A stretch of 64,000 nt of DNA from UBA5070 sp035352895. Its GTDB lineage: Bacteria; Fibrobacterota; Fibrobacteria; UBA5070. Under the pieces are notes generated by a model. The model was not told the origin of the DNA and made no database searches. It was given only the letters and a program-made list of their open reading frames with translations. Every line of letters starts with the position of its first letter. Positions within the stretch are counted from its first letter, which is position 1. The translations under genes and the position numbers were made by a program. The stretch is taken from contig DAOPYN010000007.1 in assembly GCA_035352895.1 (NCBI GenBank), positions 1 to 64,000 of the forward strand, in the 5' to 3' direction. Below are positions 45,001-53,171 of the stretch, in pieces.

Positions 45001-45101
45001 AATACCCTGATGTGCTACTCGGGCTTCCACCTGGTAGTCAGCCCAGTAATATCGTCTTCCGCACCGTCCTTCCCCTGAAGGCCGCCCACCCCTCCCCATG
45101 A
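42009..45101 (+). CDS. Large repeat lipoprotein with FGE-sulfatase-like C-terminal domain
   Basis: The 1030-residue protein starts at MTPRILRTIPRGWLFPLV and has a strong lipobox in GLGSCQK. After an N-terminal region (~30-350), about four Ig-like repeats (~365-760) share SGVDSVWIDGRSA and RAQDHFGNRTDS-type sequences, the first three nearly identical at DNA level. Residues ~840-1025 resemble a degenerate formylglycine-generating-enzyme-like domain (ITSISWYEAILFCNKKS, PSMSEAYGFRARQNTQ). The DNA for that domain is AT-rich with TTA codons, unlike the rest of the gene. It is probably a surface adhesin or ligand-binding protein. It overlaps the next gene by ATGA. Confidence 0.75.
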   Translation: MTPRILRTIPRGWLFPLVLGVAWIGLGSCQKATIIEEDPSTAPGKHYVHFRIMDSAGIPDSIWYHSPLDSGTESFSVSVDPASGFRIVTFPFLNQIDDRDSMTITSFRLGVRIGTSVARHIDFMEIGTNRLLMTGSDSLAVKLFRVFDSLRKTNPVGFPSKTAPQDSLRRGFQKSVAEMVFKGHPASLAYRRTTPFGLDTAMVRVQALGLVARSGLTLGEVVRAWNLGMDYTTARKSLASMNLDSLSVNPFRQRSPLHLDTLHLGEAACGLTGKIQGTRGIQGITFAILNDSGDRTDRFILADAPDLRSNPFQVDFEGHPTFAPRNGTSLGAYSLSIQIQDSLGNQESYRVPFRVAGFLDHVGPTIRWISPSQNKVFENKDSLVTIQVEVNDPSGVDSVWIDGRSAVQDAQTWTVGNWHIPVSDLGIRLRVRAQDHFGNRTDSFIVVSRRPAPVFASPTLSLVSPTAGTLAGTEEDSTEIIWKAVLPDGTVDSVWIDGRPAHSDSGQLWRLRVSLPPTGVPVVIPVRAHSSMGTESRNFAPFGRHRDTLGPVLQWARPHPGDTLPYSTALADIELRAQDHFGVDAVWIDGSPAKLSNGVWKGSALLGAPGSRNQVAVRGQDHFGNSTDSILSVHRRDLPNDLVPTFRPLKPSQRTGVHVPYDSTSIWVRWVISDLSGIDSASVQIDQHPAVKENDSTWGARVALPPADRKFINVIATNKKGNGQADVMEVFRDPESSAPRFERLGGLRDTVLFGDSSFTPRWKVIDNALATVTIGGNKAQSAGDIFSRAIGLKRGVQWIYLKAEDSSRNICRDSIRILYLPGMQKIDSTEYTIEPESPNFTVIEDIPYQTEAASLRESTAKHVWKIATFFSDTTFITTNEFLTLMHPNQAIGTNNTDHITSISWYEAILFCNKKSKVYNLPEAYVTSSLDSSEWYLADNPSGFKLPSMSEAYGFRARQNTQNIYKPFNEWITDWQHTSLDTQIGPTTGNQRAILPNSQYPDVLLGLPPGSQPSNIVFRTVLPLKAAHPSP
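43194..43777 (+). repeat. Three copies of a 23-bp coding repeat (VDSVWIDG unit)
   Basis: GTGGACTCCGTGTGGATCGA and close variants occur at 43194-43216, 43479-43501 and 43755-43777, inside the Ig-like repeats of the large lipoprotein. A second shared element (GATCACTTCGGA or similar) follows the first and precedes the third. Near-identity at DNA level suggests recent duplication or gene conversion. Confidence 0.75.
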
Positions 45102-45487
45102 CCCGTGAACTCGCCGAGCGGTACGTGAAGTACATCGCCGAGATGGCCAACCGTCTCGAGCGGAAATCGTGGATCGACGTGGACGAGGTGGCCGCCCTCA
45201 ACCGCGAACTGGAGCTGTTCAAGAAGAAGCTCGAGCAGGAGAACGGCCCCCAGTCCCGACAATTTCTGGACCTCTCCAAGGTGACCTTCCGGCTGGACCC
45301 GAGACACTTGGAAGGCAGCTCCCAGAACGGTCTGGGCGGCATCCTGGGGGCCCTCGGAAAATTCGGCGTCCTGGGCTTCCTGGTCCGGTCCAACACCGCC
45401 GGAACGCACGACAATCGCCAGCGCATCCAGGATTTCAAGACCGCCCTTCGCGGGTTCGTCTACACGTTCGACGACTACACCTGGTGA
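45098..45487 (+). CDS. Uncharacterised small protein coupled to the repeat lipoprotein
   Basis: The 129-residue protein has an ATG overlapping the previous stop (ATGA). The N-terminal half is helical and charged (RYVKYIAEMANRLERKSW, then ELELFKKKLEQENG). A glycine-rich hydrophobic stretch (LGGILGALGKFGVLGF) and a C-terminus rich in aromatics follow. No signal peptide or known domain is seen. GC content returns to the genome norm here. Confidence 0.6.
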   Translation: MTRELAERYVKYIAEMANRLERKSWIDVDEVAALNRELELFKKKLEQENGPQSRQFLDLSKVTFRLDPRHLEGSSQNGLGGILGALGKFGVLGFLVRSNTAGTHDNRQRIQDFKTALRGFVYTFDDYTW

Positions 45488-45525
45488 AGACCCGGTGCCG
45501 TACCGCGTACTGACGCTGGCGGGAA

Positions 45526-45559
45526 GGAAAAAGGCGCAGGCCCTTTTCGGACCCGCGCC
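45526..45559 (-). terminator. Intrinsic terminator of the CE1-type esterase gene
   Basis: On the minus strand, GGCGC...GCGCC encloses an inner GGTCC/GGGCC stem with a GAAAA-type loop and is followed by TTTTTCC. Confidence 0.7.
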
Positions 45560-45596
45560 ACGAGACTGGGAGCTCCGGGGATGACCCCGGAATTCC

Positions 45597-47030
45597 TCAA
45601 GGCAGGGTGTACTTCTTGAGGATGGGCCAGCCGACCGATCCGTTGCCCTGCTCGTGGCCGCCACCCTGCTTGGTGCAGAGGGTCACCTGAACGCCACCTT
45701 CGCAGGTGGAATAGGTGGAGCAACCCTTGGAATCTTCGGCGGAAGGGGAGCCCGTGCACTTGTTGAGCTCGGCCCACTTCGTGAAGGTACCCTTGGCACC
45801 CAGGAAGTCGATCGCCATACCTGGCACCACAGCGGAGTGGCCACCAGCGTAGGCGACCGTGCCATCGGAGGTACCCCGGAACATGACCATGGTGATCGGA
45901 CGCTTGGGCTTGCATGCACCGACGTTCTGCTCCGTAAGGTCGAATGCGGCTGGAGCACCGGCGGCGAAGATGTCCGAAAGATGGCAAGCGGAGAAATGGG
46001 TCATCCCGCCGCCCATCGAGAATCCGGTTGCGTAGACACGCTTTGGATCGATGCAGGCGAGGGTCTTGACCTCGGCGACCATGGCTCGTGCGAACGACGT
46101 GTCGTCCGCCGTCGAACAACAACCCTGGACGTTCCAAGCTTGGCCACCCAGAGGCCCGTTGAGGCCATCAGGATAGACGGAAATCACCCCCTCGGGGTCG
46201 GTCTGGGCTTTGTAGGTGGTTCCGCTGAGTTGTCCGGAAGCGGTTCCCATGATGGGATGGTAATCCACCACCAGCGGCACCGGGGTATCACCCTTGTAGG
46301 CGGAAGGAACATGCAGGATGTACTTGCGCTGGGTGCCCTTGACCGTGATGGTCTTGTTCTGGTCGCCGGGATTGAGCTTTGCGGCCGGACAGGTGGTGGT
46401 GGACACCTCGCTCATCTTGATCTCGATGGCGGTGGCCGTCTCGCTGGTTAGGGTGTAGGTGGTGTCACGATAGCCGGACTTCTTGAACTGGAGGACAGGA
46501 AGCCCCGCCATGGCGCGCGCGGCCACCGACGGGGGCGCCACTTGCCATCCTTCCGGCCCGATGCCGACGGCTTGGTGGACCACGGTGCCTTCCTGGCGCA
46601 CACGCAGGAAGACCGCTCCGGTGCTCCGAAAGGAAGGCAGGGAAATGCGGGTTTCCGCACCCGTGGGCGCGGCCATGGCATGCCAAAGCGACTTGCCGGC
46701 GGCATCCACCAGCGAAATGTCCAGCATTCCGCTCTCCGAAGTGGGAATCACCAGTTCCGATCCCTCGACCCGAGCTCCGAGCTGGATCCCCGGGCGGTGG
46801 AAGGCGCCTGAAACGGAGAGCGAAAACGCACCGGAGGCGTCCGTGCTGGTCTTCAGGGTGGCGTCGTCCTTCACGGTCACTTCGACGCCGGAAAGCGCGG
46901 TGCCCGTGGTGGACTTGACGGTCCCCGATGCGGACCAACCGAAGGCCGACACGGCCAGCGCAAGAGGCAGACCCACCCAGGCCCACCGAATCGTCTTCCT
47001 GGATCCCAGGATGCTTGTTTCCTTCCTCAC
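45597..47030 (-). CDS. Secreted CE1/PHB-depolymerase-family esterase with N-terminal beta domain
   Basis: The 477-residue protein has a GTG start with GGGGA upstream and a signal peptide (WAWVGLPLALAVSAFG). Residues ~30-110 form a carboxypeptidase-regulatory-like beta domain (GTVKSTTGTALSGVEVTVKD). The esterase domain (~210-477) has the nucleophile in ATGFSMGGGMTH, the Asp in RGTSDGTVAY and the His in QGGGHEQG. Many Cys suggest disulfides. This family includes feruloyl/acetyl xylan esterases and PHB depolymerases; a plant-polysaccharide esterase is likely beside the GH9 gene, but the substrate is not defined. It stands alone, with a 278-bp upstream gap holding only the ilvH terminator hairpins. 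Confidence 0.82.
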   Translation of the reverse strand: MRKETSILGSRKTIRWAWVGLPLALAVSAFGWSASGTVKSTTGTALSGVEVTVKDDATLKTSTDASGAFSLSVSGAFHRPGIQLGARVEGSELVIPTSESGMLDISLVDAAGKSLWHAMAAPTGAETRISLPSFRSTGAVFLRVRQEGTVVHQAVGIGPEGWQVAPPSVAARAMAGLPVLQFKKSGYRDTTYTLTSETATAIEIKMSEVSTTTCPAAKLNPGDQNKTITVKGTQRKYILHVPSAYKGDTPVPLVVDYHPIMGTASGQLSGTTYKAQTDPEGVISVYPDGLNGPLGGQAWNVQGCCSTADDTSFARAMVAEVKTLACIDPKRVYATGFSMGGGMTHFSACHLSDIFAAGAPAAFDLTEQNVGACKPKRPITMVMFRGTSDGTVAYAGGHSAVVPGMAIDFLGAKGTFTKWAELNKCTGSPSAEDSKGCSTYSTCEGGVQVTLCTKQGGGHEQGNGSVGWPILKKYTLP

Positions 47031-47211
47031 GGCGAATCCCCTTTCGATCGGAACATTCCCGAGGTGCGGCACACCCGTGGCGCGAAACGACGGGGGACCC
47101 ATTCCCCCGCGCTCGACCGGCGACCCGCGATCCTCGACTTCTGCAGGTTGAGAATAACCCCGAAGGGAAATCCGCCGCGGTGGATCCTTGGAGGAGTTCA
47201 TTGGCGAAACG

Positions 47212-47255
47212 GTAACGGAAACGCCTTCCCGTCGGCGATCGACAGGAAGGCGTTG
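47212..47255 (-). terminator. Likely terminator of ilvBH
   Basis: AACGCCTTCC pairs with GGAAGGCGTT (47220-47255) and TCCGTTACCGTTTCG follows on the minus strand. A second perfect 13-bp hairpin (47268-47301) lies between it and the ilvH stop but has no T-run. Confidence 0.6.
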
Positions 47256-47308
47256 GAGGTTCCGGACCCTGCGGGATGGGCAAGACGCCCCATCCCGCAG
47301 GGATGATG

Positions 47309-47803
47309 TCAGGTCTTGTCCGCTCCCCGGGCCATCAGGATCTTGCCGGTGCGGACCAGGTCGACGATCCCGAAGGGCTGCAGGAGCCCCAGGACGTGGT
47401 CGATCTTGTCCGACCCGCCGGCGATCTGCAGGATCAGGGATTCGTGGCCGAAATCCACCGTGGTGCCCCTGAAGTGCTCGGCGATCTGCAGGATCCCCGT
47501 GCGGCTCTCGGCCGGACATCTGACCTTGATCAGGGCGATCTCCTTCTCGATCACCGATTGGCCGGTGTGGTCGATCGCCCGGACCACGTCGATCAGCTTG
47601 AACAGCTGCTTGATGATCTGGTCCAGGGTGGATGGATCGCCCGTGCAGGTGATGGTCATGCGGCTGAACTCGGAATCCAGGACGGGACTCACCACCAGGC
47701 TGTCGATGTTGTAGCCGCGCCGGGCGAACACCAGGGCGACGCGCACCAGCACGCCGGGCTTGTTGCGCACCAGGACGGAAATGGTATGGGACGGCATGTT
47801 CAT
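47309..47803 (-). CDS. ilvH: Acetolactate synthase small (regulatory) subunit
   Basis: The ACT-domain partner of IlvB confers valine feedback on acetohydroxyacid synthase. The 164-residue protein has the ACT start HTISVLVRNKPGVLVRVALV and FARRGYNIDSLVVSPV, then the second ACT-like half (ALIKVRCPAESRTGILQIAE). The valine-site pattern NKPGVL is intact. It is separated from ilvB by 1 nt. Confidence 0.95.
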   Translation of the reverse strand: MNMPSHTISVLVRNKPGVLVRVALVFARRGYNIDSLVVSPVLDSEFSRMTITCTGDPSTLDQIIKQLFKLIDVVRAIDHTGQSVIEKEIALIKVRCPAESRTGILQIAEHFRGTTVDFGHESLILQIAGGSDKIDHVLGLLQPFGIVDLVRTGKILMARGADKT

Positions 47804-47804
47804 C

Positions 47805-49523
47805 TCAGGTGCTCCCCGTGGGCTTGGCCATCTTCTGCTTGGGCCGTTCGATCAGCATGTCCTTGAAGCCTGCTCCCGCGGGCACCATGGGAAAGACATT
47901 GTCCTCCTTGACCACCTCGGCGTCGATCAGGCAGGGACCATCGTTGTACTCGGCGGCCTGCTTGAGGACGCGGCGGACGTCGCCGGGCCGGCGGATGCGG
48001 AAGGCCTTGACCCCGTACGCCTCGGCAAGTTTGACAAAATCCGGATTCCCCACCATGTCCACGCCGGAATACCGGTTGTCGAAGAACAGCTCCTGCCACT
48101 GGCGGACCATGCCCAGGTAGTTGTTGTTGATGATGAGGATCTTCACCGGCGTCTTCTGGAGCGCGGCCGTGGCCAGTTCGCAGAGGGTCATCTGGAAGCC
48201 GCCGTCGCCCACCACCGCCCATACCGGCTTGTCGGGGCAACCCAGCTGGGCGCCGATGGCCGCTGGAAACCCGAAGCCCATGGTGCCGGCTCCGCCGGAA
48301 CTGATCCAGGAGCGGTTGAAGGTGCTCCGGCAGAACTGCGCGGCCCACATCTGGTGCTGGCCCACGTCGGTGGTCACGATCGCCTTCCCGCGGGCGATCC
48401 GGTCCATCTCCTCCAGCACGTGCTGGGCCTTGAGCCCACCCTGCTTCCCGTAGCGGAGCGGGTACTGCTTGCGCCAGGCACCGCACTGCTTCACCCATTC
48501 GGCGGTGTCCAGCTTCTCCACCTGGGGCAGGAGGGCTTCGATCCCCCGGCGCGCGTCGCCGGTCATACAGACATCCGGCTGGATGATCTTGCCGAACTCG
48601 GCCGGGTCGATGTCCAGGTGCATCCGGGTGGCGGTCGGGCAGAATTCGGCCAATTTGCCCACGATGCGGTCGTCCCAGCGGGATCCGATCGCGAAGATCA
48701 GGTCGCAGTTCATGACCGCCTTGTTGGCGTAGGCGGTTCCGTGCATGCCCACCATGCCCAGGTGCAACGCGTGGTCCTCGCTCACGGCTCCCTTGCCCAG
48801 GAGCGTGGTCACCACCGGAGCCTGGAGCTTCTCGGCCAGCTGGGTGATGGCCTTTCCGGCTCCCGCGATGACGGCTCCGTGGCCCACCATCAGGACCGGT
48901 CGACGCGAGCGGGAGAGGCATTCCGCCGCCTTGGCGAGGCTCGCCTGTTCGGGAACGCCGGGAATCTCGTAGCCGGGGAGGTCGACCGAGTCCACGAACG
49001 GAGCCGTGCAAGGCGACGAGGTCACGTCCTTGGGCAGATCCAGGAGCACCGGGCCGGGTCGACCGGTGGTGGCGATGTGGAAGGTCTCCTTCATCACCCT
49101 GGGAAGTTCGTTGGCGCTCTTGACCAGGAAGGAGTGCTTGACCACCGGATAGGTGATCCCCGTCACATCGGCTTCCTGGAACGCGTCCTTGCCCAGCATG
49201 GGAGAGATCGTCTGCCCGCACAGGACGATGATCGGAGAGGAGTCCATTTGGGCGGTCAGGATTCCAGTCACGGTGTTGGTGGCTCCCGGACCGGAAGTCA
49301 CCAACACCACGCCCGGCTTGCCCGTGGCTCGGGCGTATCCGTCGGCCATGTGGGTGGCTCCCTGCTCGTGGCGGACCAGGACCAGCTTGATCTGGGGGTG
49401 GTCCACCAGCGCATCGAACAACGGGATGGCGGCGCCCCCAGGATATCCGAAGACATATTCCACCCCTTCGCGGATGAGGCTCTGGATGATCACCTCGGCG
49501 CCGTTGGGGATCTTCTTGTCCAT
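47805..49523 (-). CDS. ilvB: Acetolactate synthase large (catalytic) subunit
   Basis: Condenses two pyruvates, or pyruvate and 2-oxobutyrate, in branched-chain amino acid synthesis. The 572-residue protein has VFGYPGGAAIPLFDAL, the catalytic Glu in VRHEQGATHMADGYARATGK, a central FAD-binding domain and the ThDP motif VVGDGGFQMTLCELATA, followed by NNNYLGMVRQWQE. The start MDKKIPNGAEV has AAAGGA about 10 nt upstream; a longer open frame upstream is not homologous. Its promoter probably lies at 49612-49640, divergent from the permease gene. Confidence 0.96.
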   Translation of the reverse strand: MDKKIPNGAEVIIQSLIREGVEYVFGYPGGAAIPLFDALVDHPQIKLVLVRHEQGATHMADGYARATGKPGVVLVTSGPGATNTVTGILTAQMDSSPIIVLCGQTISPMLGKDAFQEADVTGITYPVVKHSFLVKSANELPRVMKETFHIATTGRPGPVLLDLPKDVTSSPCTAPFVDSVDLPGYEIPGVPEQASLAKAAECLSRSRRPVLMVGHGAVIAGAGKAITQLAEKLQAPVVTTLLGKGAVSEDHALHLGMVGMHGTAYANKAVMNCDLIFAIGSRWDDRIVGKLAEFCPTATRMHLDIDPAEFGKIIQPDVCMTGDARRGIEALLPQVEKLDTAEWVKQCGAWRKQYPLRYGKQGGLKAQHVLEEMDRIARGKAIVTTDVGQHQMWAAQFCRSTFNRSWISSGGAGTMGFGFPAAIGAQLGCPDKPVWAVVGDGGFQMTLCELATAALQKTPVKILIINNNYLGMVRQWQELFFDNRYSGVDMVGNPDFVKLAEAYGVKAFRIRRPGDVRRVLKQAAEYNDGPCLIDAEVVKEDNVFPMVPAGAGFKDMLIERPKQKMAKPTGST

Positions 49524-49611
49524 TGTGTACGTTCCTTTTCCGGATCGATCCGTTGGGGTGTCGGTGCTTGAGTTCACCAGCTCCCCAACCTCTACGTTTG
49601 CGAACTTTCTG

Positions 49612-49640
49612 AATATCCTCAGTTTCGCGCAAAATTGCAA
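49612..49640 (-). promoter_or_regulatory. Candidate ilvBH promoter
   Basis: On the minus strand, TTGCAA (49635-49640) and GATATT (49612-49617) are separated by exactly 17 bp. The region is AT-rich. The resulting leader of about 80 nt shows no obvious branched-chain leader peptide or attenuator. Confidence 0.4.
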
Positions 49641-49687
49641 GCTCTACATATAGACACCCACAAAAAACCTTGTTCACGGAAGCCAAA

Positions 49688-50803
49688 ATGAGTACCAACC
49701 AAGAACAGGCCGACCAAAAAGGCCAAAATCCCTCCGGATTTTGGGAGTTCCTTGATCATGGCCCCCGAACTTCATCGATCATCACCGCCCTTTCTGTCAT
49801 TCTCTTGGTTTTCATCCTGAGAAGCGTACTGATTCCCTTCATCATTGCCTGCATTCTGGCGGCTTTGACGTGGCCTTTCCGCAACAAGATCCTGAAACTC
49901 ACCAGGAATAGAGCAACATTGACCTCTGGGATCCTGGTCTTTGGACTGATCCTTGTGGTTGCCACCCCAGTTTCTCTCATTTCCTTCCTGGCTACCCTCC
50001 AAGCCAAGGAGCTGATGGTCAAATTCGACCCCCAGACGATGGTGCACGAGGCAGGAGCCATTGGAAAGAAGCTGGAGCAATGGGAGATCACCCGCCAACT
50101 GGGACTCACGGAGGAGTCTCTGGCCCCGAAACTCCAGGAAAGCCTCGCCAGCTTGGGTGCATGGGGAATGGATCAGGTCCTGGGAATGGGAGGGACCTTG
50201 CTCCACGCCCTGGTCCTCACGGGAATCATGCTGATGAGCCTGTTCTACCTCTACCAATCCGGGGACCAGTTCGTTCTCCGACTCCAATCGCACCTGCCCC
50301 TTTCCCGTTCGGAGACCGACGTTCTCCTGGATACCTTCCGCCGCACCTCGCGAGCGATCTTCAAGGGGAATTTCGTCATCGGAGGCATCCAGGGTCTCAT
50401 GACCGGCCTCCTGTTCTGGGCCACCGGGCTACCCTCCCCAGCGTTCTTTGGAGTGGCCGCCGCACTCTGCAGCTTGATTCCCGCCGTCGGAACCGGTCTG
50501 ATCTGGGCTCCAGGCGCCCTTGTGCTTCTGGTGACCGGCCACACCACGGCTGGTTTGGTGGTCCTCGGCGTTGGCGTGGGAGTCATTTCCATGATCGACA
50601 GCGTCCTGCGCCCCATCCTGGTGGGAAGAGACGCCGGAATGCACGACCTGATGGTGTTCTTGACCACCTTGGGCGGGCTGTCGTTCTTTGGGCCGGTGGG
50701 GATCTTGTTCGGGCCGTTGGTTGGCGCGGGAGTCATGGCCCTCCTGCGCCTGCGGGAACTTCCTGCCGCCTCGGAAGATCAGGAGGCGGGATCTCGCGGC
50801 TGA
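49688..50803 (+). CDS. AI-2E family transporter (PerM/YdiK/TqsA type)
   Basis: The 371-residue protein starts at MSTNQEQADQKGQNPS, with GGAAG upstream. It has about seven or eight membrane segments. Family features are the N-terminal helix pair, the long periplasmic/cytoplasmic mid-region (~100-170) and the C-terminal signature GLPSPAFFGVAAALCSLIPA, then GVISMIDSVLRPILVGR and VFLTTLGGLSFFGPVG. Members export AI-2, act as Na+/H+ antiporters or have unknown substrates, so the substrate is open. The 5' part of the gene is visibly less GC-rich than its surroundings. Confidence 0.87.
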   Translation: MSTNQEQADQKGQNPSGFWEFLDHGPRTSSIITALSVILLVFILRSVLIPFIIACILAALTWPFRNKILKLTRNRATLTSGILVFGLILVVATPVSLISFLATLQAKELMVKFDPQTMVHEAGAIGKKLEQWEITRQLGLTEESLAPKLQESLASLGAWGMDQVLGMGGTLLHALVLTGIMLMSLFYLYQSGDQFVLRLQSHLPLSRSETDVLLDTFRRTSRAIFKGNFVIGGIQGLMTGLLFWATGLPSPAFFGVAAALCSLIPAVGTGLIWAPGALVLLVTGHTTAGLVVLGVGVGVISMIDSVLRPILVGRDAGMHDLMVFLTTLGGLSFFGPVGILFGPLVGAGVMALLRLRELPAASEDQEAGSRG

Positions 50804-50833
50804 TCCGCAAGGACTAGCCGCGAGAAGGGAACA

Positions 50834-51931
50834 TCACTTGCCCTTGACCGGCGGCGGCAGCATTCCCGCCGGCGGAGGAGGCATTTCCGCCTTGGGCTCG
50901 TCGAACAGCTCGCTCTCCTTGTAGGAGGGATCGAGGAACTCGACCTTGTAGGTCTTGGCCAGCTTGCGGTAGTAGCCAGGAACGACGCGAGCGGCGGCTT
51001 CCTGCTTGAGCATGGCTTCGATCGTGGGCTTGACGGAGTCCAGCGGAGGCGTGGAACCGGCCTTGCGATCCTGGATCTGGATGATGTGCCATCCGTACTG
51101 GGTACGCACCGGTGCGGAAATCTTGCCGGGCTCGAGGGTTTCCACGGCCGCGGCGAATTCCGGGACCATTTCCTTGGGGTTGAACCAGCCCAGATCGCCA
51201 CCATTGCCCTTGGAGCCGGGATCGTCGGATTCGGCCTTGGCGATGGCGGAGAACTGCTTGTCGTCGGCGGAGAGCTTCTTGGCGATGGCCAGGATGGCCG
51301 CGTGGGCCTTGGCACTGTCTTCCGGAGACTTGCTGAGCTTCAGGATGTGGCGTCCGCGGACCTTGGCGGTTCCACCGAAGCGATCCTTGTTGGTCTGGTA
51401 GAAGCTGTCGATGCGCTCGGGAGTGATCTTGAGGGAATCGGCCAGGACGGATTCCAGGAGCTGGTTTTGAAGCAGCTGCTTGGAGATCTTCTCGCGGACC
51501 GAAGCGGGAGTGTCGCCGGCCTGGGCCAGAGCGGCCAGAAGCTGGGCGGAATCCTTGAACTGGGCGGTCACGGCCTTGTAGATGCTGTCGACCTTGCGAT
51601 CGTCCACGGCGATCTTCTTGGCAACCACCTCGCGCTCGAAGATGGCCTGCATGATCAGCTGGGCCGTGGCTTGGCGACGGATGGGAGCGGCGGCCTGGTC
51701 GAAGCTGATTCCCTTGGCATTGGCCTCCTGGGCGATCTGCATGAGCATGGGCTGCAGGAGCTTGTCGATCTGGCCCTTGGTCACTCCGACGGTGTCGAAT
51801 CCAGCGACGATCGCGGTGGAGTCGCCGGCGGGTGCCTTGAACTTGTTGGCCTGGGAAGCCGAGGACTTGGCCCCGGTACGGCAGGCGCCGAGCAGGAGCA
51901 GCAGTGAGAGGATGAACAGCGGTTTGCGCAC
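50834..51931 (-). CDS. PpiC-type peptidyl-prolyl isomerase lipoprotein (PrsA/SurA-like)
   Basis: The 365-residue protein starts at GTG with AAAGGG upstream, VRKPLFILSLLLLLGACRTG; the LGAC lipobox is clear. An ATG at 51976 in the same frame would put ten or more residues before the signal. A SurA_N-like helical domain (~40-180) precedes the parvulin domain (~185-290: VRGRHILKLSKSPED, GGDLGWFNPKEMVPEFAAAV, QYGWHIIQI). A proline-rich tail (PPPPAGMLPPPVKGK) follows. It likely assists folding of outer-membrane or secreted proteins. Confidence 0.9.
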   Translation of the reverse strand: MRKPLFILSLLLLLGACRTGAKSSASQANKFKAPAGDSTAIVAGFDTVGVTKGQIDKLLQPMLMQIAQEANAKGISFDQAAAPIRRQATAQLIMQAIFEREVVAKKIAVDDRKVDSIYKAVTAQFKDSAQLLAALAQAGDTPASVREKISKQLLQNQLLESVLADSLKITPERIDSFYQTNKDRFGGTAKVRGRHILKLSKSPEDSAKAHAAILAIAKKLSADDKQFSAIAKAESDDPGSKGNGGDLGWFNPKEMVPEFAAAVETLEPGKISAPVRTQYGWHIIQIQDRKAGSTPPLDSVKPTIEAMLKQEAAARVVPGYYRKLAKTYKVEFLDPSYKESELFDEPKAEMPPPPAGMLPPPVKGK

Positions 51932-52084
51932 GGATGTGCCCTTTCGTTTGGGAGGGAGGCATCGTAAAGTACTCATCCGGAGCACGAGTTCCACTCCTCC
52001 ATGGAGATGGCCTCGAGCTGGAAACGTCGAATCGAGGTATATTCCATTCGCAGATCACCGTTCAATACGGGAAGGATTTCTCCC

Positions 52085-52549
52085 ATGTGGCTCCAGCGAT
52101 GGATCGTCTTGACAATGGTTTTCGCGATTTCCACCGCGTTCGCGGAAGATCGCACGTTGCTTGTCTCCAAGGCCGGCAAGATCCCGTTATGGCTCTCCGC
52201 CGAACACAAATCCGACGAAGCCCCCCTGCAGATGGTGGAAGAAGGCGACTTGCTCCACCAGGAGGACGCCAAGGGCGACTTCCTCTTCGTGGTGACCAAG
52301 AACAACGTGAAGGGATGGGTGGAAGCCTCCAAGGTCCATGTCTACGACAAGGTCGTGGGCACCACCGTGAACCTCAACGACATCAAGGTCAACGGCGCCT
52401 TGGACAATCCGGGCGACGTGTACATCCTGACGGACGATTCGAAGATTCCGCCGGAAGGATTCTACATCCTGCGCGACATGACCGCCATGATCCTCTCCGA
52501 CCCCATCGATCGCGAGACCTTGGAGCGGAAGAACAAGGAAAATTTCTAG
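52085..52549 (+). CDS. Exported SH3-like protein of unknown function
   Basis: The 154-residue protein starts at MWLQRWIVLTMVFAISTAFA, a signal peptide with AAGGA upstream. The mature part has a bacterial SH3-like pattern: LLVSKAGKIPLWLSAEHK, MVEEGDLLHQ, FLFVVTKNNVKGWVEASKV. A short second domain follows (DIKVNGALDNPGDVYI). Such domains often bind peptidoglycan or peptides. It faces the foldase gene divergently across 153 bp. Confidence 0.7.
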   Translation: MWLQRWIVLTMVFAISTAFAEDRTLLVSKAGKIPLWLSAEHKSDEAPLQMVEEGDLLHQEDAKGDFLFVVTKNNVKGWVEASKVHVYDKVVGTTVNLNDIKVNGALDNPGDVYILTDDSKIPPEGFYILRDMTAMILSDPIDRETLERKNKENF

Positions 52550-52565
52550 GCGGTCCCCTCCGCGG

Positions 52566-53171
52566 TCAGGGTGAAGGGGTGATCCCGAGCTCCTTCTGGA
52601 TCATGGGAACGTCGAGCTTTCCAAGGGTCACGGGCAACTTGGGATAGAATCGCTTGTGGTAGCCGAAGCCACCCAATTTGAATTCCTCCACGGCGTCGGA
52701 AGTGCTCCATCCCTGGAAGATCATCCGGTATCCAGCCACGGTGAATCCGGTACGGTCGGATCCATGCCAGCAATGCACCAGGACAGGCTTCTTCGCATCG
52801 CGGATCCGCCCCAGGATCCGGACCATGTCGTCGCGTTCGAGCGAACCCGCCGCCACCGGATCGTGGACGAGCACGAACCCGGCCTGGGCCAGTTTCTCGT
52901 CGTCCTGATGGTATTCCCGCAAATTCAGGATGGTCTGGATCCCCAATGCCTTCAGGTCGGGGATGTCGGCGGCGGTCGGTTGCTCGGAACGGTACAGATC
53001 CTGCGACACCTTGAAGCAGTTTCCCAACGTGGTCCCCACCACCGGCTGGGCCCACTGGACAGGTCGGACCCTGGGGCCTTCGGCCAGCCCCATGGAAGCC
53101 GCCCCCAGGAGGACGACCCCCACGCGACTGGACCGGATGCGGCGAACCTTGGAGGATCTGGGTGTTTTCAT
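52566..53171 (-). CDS. Exported dual-specificity/tyrosine phosphatase-like protein
   Basis: The 201-residue protein has a basic N-terminus and hydrophobic segment (RVGVVLLGAASMGLA), suggesting export or anchoring. The cysteine-phosphatase loop VHCWHGSDRTGF has the HCx5R signature (Cys and Arg present), with TILNLREYHQDDEKLAQAG and a YRMIFQGWSTSDAVEEF helix as in PTP-like/Siw14-type enzymes. Substrates may be phosphotyrosine, inositol phosphates or lipids. It overlaps the radical SAM gene upstream (ATGA). Confidence 0.82.
   Translation of the reverse strand: MKTPRSSKVRRIRSSRVGVVLLGAASMGLAEGPRVRPVQWAQPVVGTTLGNCFKVSQDLYRSEQPTAADIPDLKALGIQTILNLREYHQDDEKLAQAGFVLVHDPVAAGSLERDDMVRILGRIRDAKKPVLVHCWHGSDRTGFTVAGYRMIFQGWSTSDAVEEFKLGGFGYHKRFYPKLPVTLGKLDVPMIQKELGITPSP

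Noticed and set aside
47268..47301. Second hairpin downstream of ilvH as a terminator
   Set aside because: The 13-bp stem is perfect but neither strand has a T-run after it; the neighbouring hairpin at 47212-47255 is a better candidate.
49524..49640. N-terminal extension or leader peptide of ilvB
   Set aside because: The extra residues are not like acetolactate synthase and contain no run of Ile, Leu or Val codons that would suggest attenuation.
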